Shown here: piece by piece, positions 55,162 to 57,707 of the stretch
Position numbering within the stretch: the stretch's first letter is position 1
How the letters are laid out: each line of letters opens with the position of its first letter
NCBI GenBank assembly: GCA_964399735.1
Contig: CAYNSO010000012.1
Span: 1-57,707 of the forward strand
Reading direction: 5' to 3'
DNA from: Fontivivens sp964399735
GTDB taxonomy: Bacteria; Zhuqueibacterota; Zhuqueibacteria; Residuimicrobiales; Krinioviventaceae
Length of the DNA stretch: 57,707 nucleotides
Notes under the pieces: generated by a model
Databases searched by the model: none
What the model was told of the DNA's origin: nothing
What the model saw: only the letters and a program-made list of their open reading frames with translations
Made by a program: the position numbers and the translations under genes

Positions 55162-56253
55162 ATGATGAATTTTGATTTATTGCATCCCCGTGACCAGATA
55201 GTTGCCATAATGGAGCGCATATATGGTTATGGTATGACCACAACCTCAGGCGGAAATTTGTCCGTTCTTGATTATAACGGCGATATCTGGATTTCGCCGG
55301 CTGGCGTGGACAAGGGCAGTTTGCGGCCTGAAGATATTGTTTGTGTAAAAGCAGATGGAACGGTGCAGGGTATTCATCGCCCGTCTTCCGAGTTTCCCTT
55401 TCATAAAGCCATTTATGAAAAGCGTAATGATATTCGCGCAGTTTTACATGCGCATCCAGCGGCGCTGGTGTCGTTCAGCATTGTTCGCAAAATACCGGAT
55501 ACAGATGTACTCTCTACGGCGCGGCAAATTTGCGGGCGAGTGGGGTATGCACCGTATGCCATTCCCGGCAGTGAGCAGTTGGGTGAAAATATTGCCGGTG
55601 TTTTTGCGCGTGGTCACGATACTGTGCTGCTGGAAAATCATGGTGTGGTGGCGTCCGGCGACTCGATTTTGCAGGCGTTTCAGCGCTTTGAAACGCTGGA
55701 TTTCTGCGCCCGGTTGATCATCAAGGCCAATATACTCGGCAAGCCCTATCAACTTACCCAGGCACAGATTGATTTGAGCTATGTAAAACGCAATTACCTG
55801 CCGGAATTTGAACCGCAGCGCCACAGCAGTCGTGAAAAAGAGCTGCGTAAAAAGATGAAAGAACTGGTGTTGCGCTCTTATGAGCAGATGCTCATTACCA
55901 GCACCGANNNNNNNNNNNNNNNNNNNNNNNNNNNNNNNNNNNNNNNNNNNNNNNNNNNNNNNNNNNNNNNNNNNNNNNNNNNNNNNNNNNNNNNNNNNNN
56001 NNNNNNNATGCCGTTCGGCACGCAGTACCTGGGACTGGAGAAACTGGCAGAGACCATTGGCCGCGAAGCGCCGCTGGCGTTGATTGAGAACGATTGTCTC
56101 ATTTGTACCGGCGCCGACCTGTTACAGGCGTTTGATCGGCTGGAAGTGGCAGAGTTTAGCGCCAAAGCGATCATTTCCGCCAAAGCGCTGGGCGAGGTGG
56201 TGTCTATCAATGCGGCACAGACGGAAGATATAAAGCGGGTTTTTTTAAGCTGA
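55162..56253 (+). CDS. Tandem class II aldolase/adducin-domain protein, interrupted by assembly gap
   Basis: The first domain (residues about 8-215) is complete: TTTSGGNLSV, SSEFPFHKAIY (Glu77), LHAHPA (His96, His98), IPGSEQLGENIAG and LLENHG (His160). Together these match the metal ligands and catalytic Glu of fuculose-phosphate aldolase. A second domain begins after about residue 230 (MKELVLRSYEQMLITST), then runs into 100 Ns. After the gap it resumes at the equivalent of domain-1 residue 133 (MPFGTQYLGLEKLAETI, ALIENDCLICTG). In the second domain the HG of LLENHG is replaced by DC, so the last metal ligand appears lost. The substrate is unknown. The end coordinate and frame are certain only outside the gap. 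Confidence 0.85.
   Translation: MMNFDLLHPRDQIVAIMERIYGYGMTTTSGGNLSVLDYNGDIWISPAGVDKGSLRPEDIVCVKADGTVQGIHRPSSEFPFHKAIYEKRNDIRAVLHAHPAALVSFSIVRKIPDTDVLSTARQICGRVGYAPYAIPGSEQLGENIAGVFARGHDTVLLENHGVVASGDSILQAFQRFETLDFCARLIIKANILGKPYQLTQAQIDLSYVKRNYLPEFEPQRHSSREKELRKKMKELVLRSYEQMLITSTXXXXXXXXXXXXXXXXXXXXXXXXXXXXXXXXXXMPFGTQYLGLEKLAETIGREAPLALIENDCLICTGADLLQAFDRLEVAEFSAKAIISAKALGEVVSINAAQTEDIKRVFLS
55908..56007. other. Assembly gap (100 N placeholder)
   Basis: There are exactly 100 consecutive N, the conventional size for a gap of unknown length. It lies inside the aldolase gene. Alignment of the two aldolase domains suggests about 100 residues (roughly 300 bases) are missing, not 33. Confidence 0.98.
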
Positions 56254-56275
56254 AAAAATGAAAAGGGCCTGAAAT

Positions 56276-56295
56276 TTGCAATAGCTTTATTGCAA
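56276..56295. terminator. Possible weak terminator hairpin
   Basis: TTGCAATA / TATTGCAA is a perfect 8-bp stem with a GCTT loop, 23 bases after the aldolase stop. No T-tract follows directly, although TTTTTT occurs at 56304-56309 within a second, AT-only hairpin (56299-56316). Termination is uncertain. Confidence 0.35.
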
Positions 56296-56354
56296 AAATA
56301 TTGTTTTTTAACAATAAATTATCCTTTGGTTGGTAAAGTATGTAAAGGATGAGC

Positions 56355-57059
56355 ATGAAAAAATATTGCATTGTTGTATTGATCCTGTTGGTTCTGTCCA
56401 GTCCGGCATTACCGCAAACGGTTCCCCCGGACAGCCGCAGCGTACTGCGCGAAACATTCAAGCGCTGGACTTTTCAAACGGTTTTAAATCCTTTTAAAAG
56501 TATGCGCTGCGAAATCCGCTGTACCAGTCTGGCGCCGGAATTGTTGCAAGCCTGGAAGAATGCAGAAACCGATCAGGCTTTGCTGACTCGCATCGACGCG
56601 CTTGGTAACGCCATGCAGCAAGAGCGGATAATTGTATTCCTGGTGGAAATTGATCCGGGCCAGGGCAATACGTATACGATCGATATGAAAAAGATCAAGA
56701 AAAAAACCAAATTATACCTGATGGACAAAAGCTCCGGTTACAAGCCCAACAAAATTACACCAAACCTGGAGAAAAAGTTAAAATCTACCCAGCGTTATTA
56801 TGGCGCTATGGCGTTCAAGGTAAAAACGCAGGAGGTGATGTTTCAGAATATCAGTATGGAAACATATTTTGAAGCATTCGATTTTTTAAAGGGCAAAGAA
56901 CTAAAGGAAGAGCAAGCTTATCCCGCGCAGTTTAATTTTCACGCCAACGGCGCTCCGCTGAGCGATCAACCCCACCAAATACCGGGAAGCGATGAAATAG
57001 CGGGACGCCTGAAGGGCGCCTTGCCGCTGGTTAGTTTGGTAACAAAAAAGACATTGTAA
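56355..57059 (+). CDS. Secreted protein of unknown function
   Basis: This is a 234-residue predicted periplasmic protein. ATG 56355 was chosen because AAAGGA (56344-56349) lies 5 bases upstream; ATG 56349 overlaps that SD. The signal peptide is MKKYCIVVLILLVLSS to about ALPQT. The mature part is mixed alpha/beta, with a lysine-rich stretch (DMKKIKKKTKLYLMDK) and no motif I recognise. The next gene starts one base after its stop, so the two are probably co-transcribed and functionally linked. Confidence 0.75.
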   Translation: MKKYCIVVLILLVLSSPALPQTVPPDSRSVLRETFKRWTFQTVLNPFKSMRCEIRCTSLAPELLQAWKNAETDQALLTRIDALGNAMQQERIIVFLVEIDPGQGNTYTIDMKKIKKKTKLYLMDKSSGYKPNKITPNLEKKLKSTQRYYGAMAFKVKTQEVMFQNISMETYFEAFDFLKGKELKEEQAYPAQFNFHANGAPLSDQPHQIPGSDEIAGRLKGALPLVSLVTKKTL

Positions 57060-57060
57060 T

Positions 57061-57707
57061 ATGAAGATTCGGGTTTGTATATATATTCTGGCGGCGCTGC
57101 TGGCGGCCATGCCGCTGAGTGCGGAAGAGGTCATTGAGGGGCGATATTGTTATCATTACGGGGATAATGAAACTCTGCTGGAAGCGCGGGAACTGACGCG
57201 CACCCTGGCGATCCGCAACGCTATTGAATCGTATCGCGTATTTGTGGAAGCGGCCAGTTTAATTGATAATTTCATCATGAATACCGATTTGATCCAAACG
57301 ATCAGTTCCGGTTATTTGCGGGATATGCAGGTATTGGAACACAGCGAGGAGGGGCAGACGATTTGCGAAACCTTGCAGTTTAAAATAGACCCGGTGAGTT
57401 TTGATACGTTTTTAAAAAGCCAGGCGCTACGGCGGCTGCGCATGGCGCGGGAACTGGGGATTGATAATAACGGTTATTTAAAGGTACTGAGCGTCAGTCC
57501 CTTTAAATTTAATGCCGCCGGGGAAAAGGTGGTGGAAGTTGTAGTCAAGGTATTGCAGTCCACCGGGCCGCTGGACAGCGTTCAGTTTCGCAATGACAAG
57601 CCGCAGTTTAAAATTTGCATTACCTGGATGAATCGCGCCGGCGAAGCGGTGGACGGCAGTTCGTTGTTCATTCACAACAGCGCCGAGAGTTTATCTGTGG
57701 GAGAGAT
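57061..57707 (+). CDS. Secreted protein of unknown function, cut by window end
   Basis: An open frame of 215 codons starts at ATG 57061, one base after the previous stop, and runs off the window without a stop. It begins with a signal peptide (MKIRVCIYILAALLAAMPLS to about AEE). A helix of the form LLEARELTRTLAIRNAIESY recalls the N-terminal region of FlgT/LPP20-type envelope proteins, where an alanine-rich helix follows a short strand; this resemblance is weak. The later part (YLKVLSVSPFKFNAAGEKVV) looks beta-rich. The function is unknown. Confidence 0.75.
   Translation, partial: MKIRVCIYILAALLAAMPLSAEEVIEGRYCYHYGDNETLLEARELTRTLAIRNAIESYRVFVEAASLIDNFIMNTDLIQTISSGYLRDMQVLEHSEEGQTICETLQFKIDPVSFDTFLKSQALRRLRMARELGIDNNGYLKVLSVSPFKFNAAGEKVVEVVVKVLQSTGPLDSVQFRNDKPQFKICITWMNRAGEAVDGSSLFIHNSAESLSVGE

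Overview
The window reads as a chromosomal contig from an uncultured Gram-negative bacterium of the FCB superphylum, most like a Calditrichota/KSB1-type lineage. This is an inference from gene content. Many large secreted proteins end in the PNPFNP-type C-terminal domain used by type IX secretion (T9SS). There is also a PorV-family outer-membrane protein and two TonB-dependent receptors with carboxypeptidase-regulatory N-termini. Unlike Bacteroidota, most genes have strong GGAGG-type Shine-Dalgarno (SD) sequences, and one promoter has ordinary TTGACT/TATACT boxes. A 100-N scaffold gap at 55908-56007 shows this is draft, probably metagenomic, sequence.

Layout. (1) 27-18836, plus strand: a run of seven exported-protein genes. 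These are a TonB-dependent receptor with many calcium-type loops, a secreted FN3 protein, a PorV-family protein, a propeller protein with a dead metallopeptidase-like segment, a TPR lipoprotein and two multidomain T9SS cargo proteins. The run ends in a clear terminator at 18863-18895. (2) 18896-19293: a convergent gap with an AATC tetranucleotide repeat. (3) 20314-22803 then 19294-20301, minus strand: a second TonB receptor and a lipoprotein in one operon, divergent from region 4. (4) 22960-42276, plus strand: a cluster of T9SS-exported proteases, namely two M6 metalloproteases, an S8 subtilase, a C25 gingipain-like cysteine protease and another S8 subtilase. A membrane SpeE/TPR fusion sits inside the cluster.

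(5) 42302-57707, plus strand: mostly cytoplasmic and housekeeping genes. They include a coiled-coil protein, a DUF2851 protein, rsmI, a CDP-alcohol phosphatidyltransferase, panD, inositol-3-phosphate synthase and a MATE transporter. These are followed by tmk, a CtpA-type protease, ppdK, a MtnX-like phosphatase, a tandem class II aldolase interrupted by the gap, and two secreted proteins of unknown function, the last cut by the window end.

How the parts may work together (inference): the exported proteases would digest protein outside the cell, and the TonB receptors with their lipoproteins would bind and import products. PorV-family and T9SS signals tie the exported proteins to one secretion route, although no T9SS core gene (PorK/L/M/N, SprA, PorU) is present here. 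The CDP-alcohol transferase plus inositol-phosphate synthase suggest inositol-containing phospholipids. No tRNA, rRNA, CRISPR array or insertion sequence was seen.
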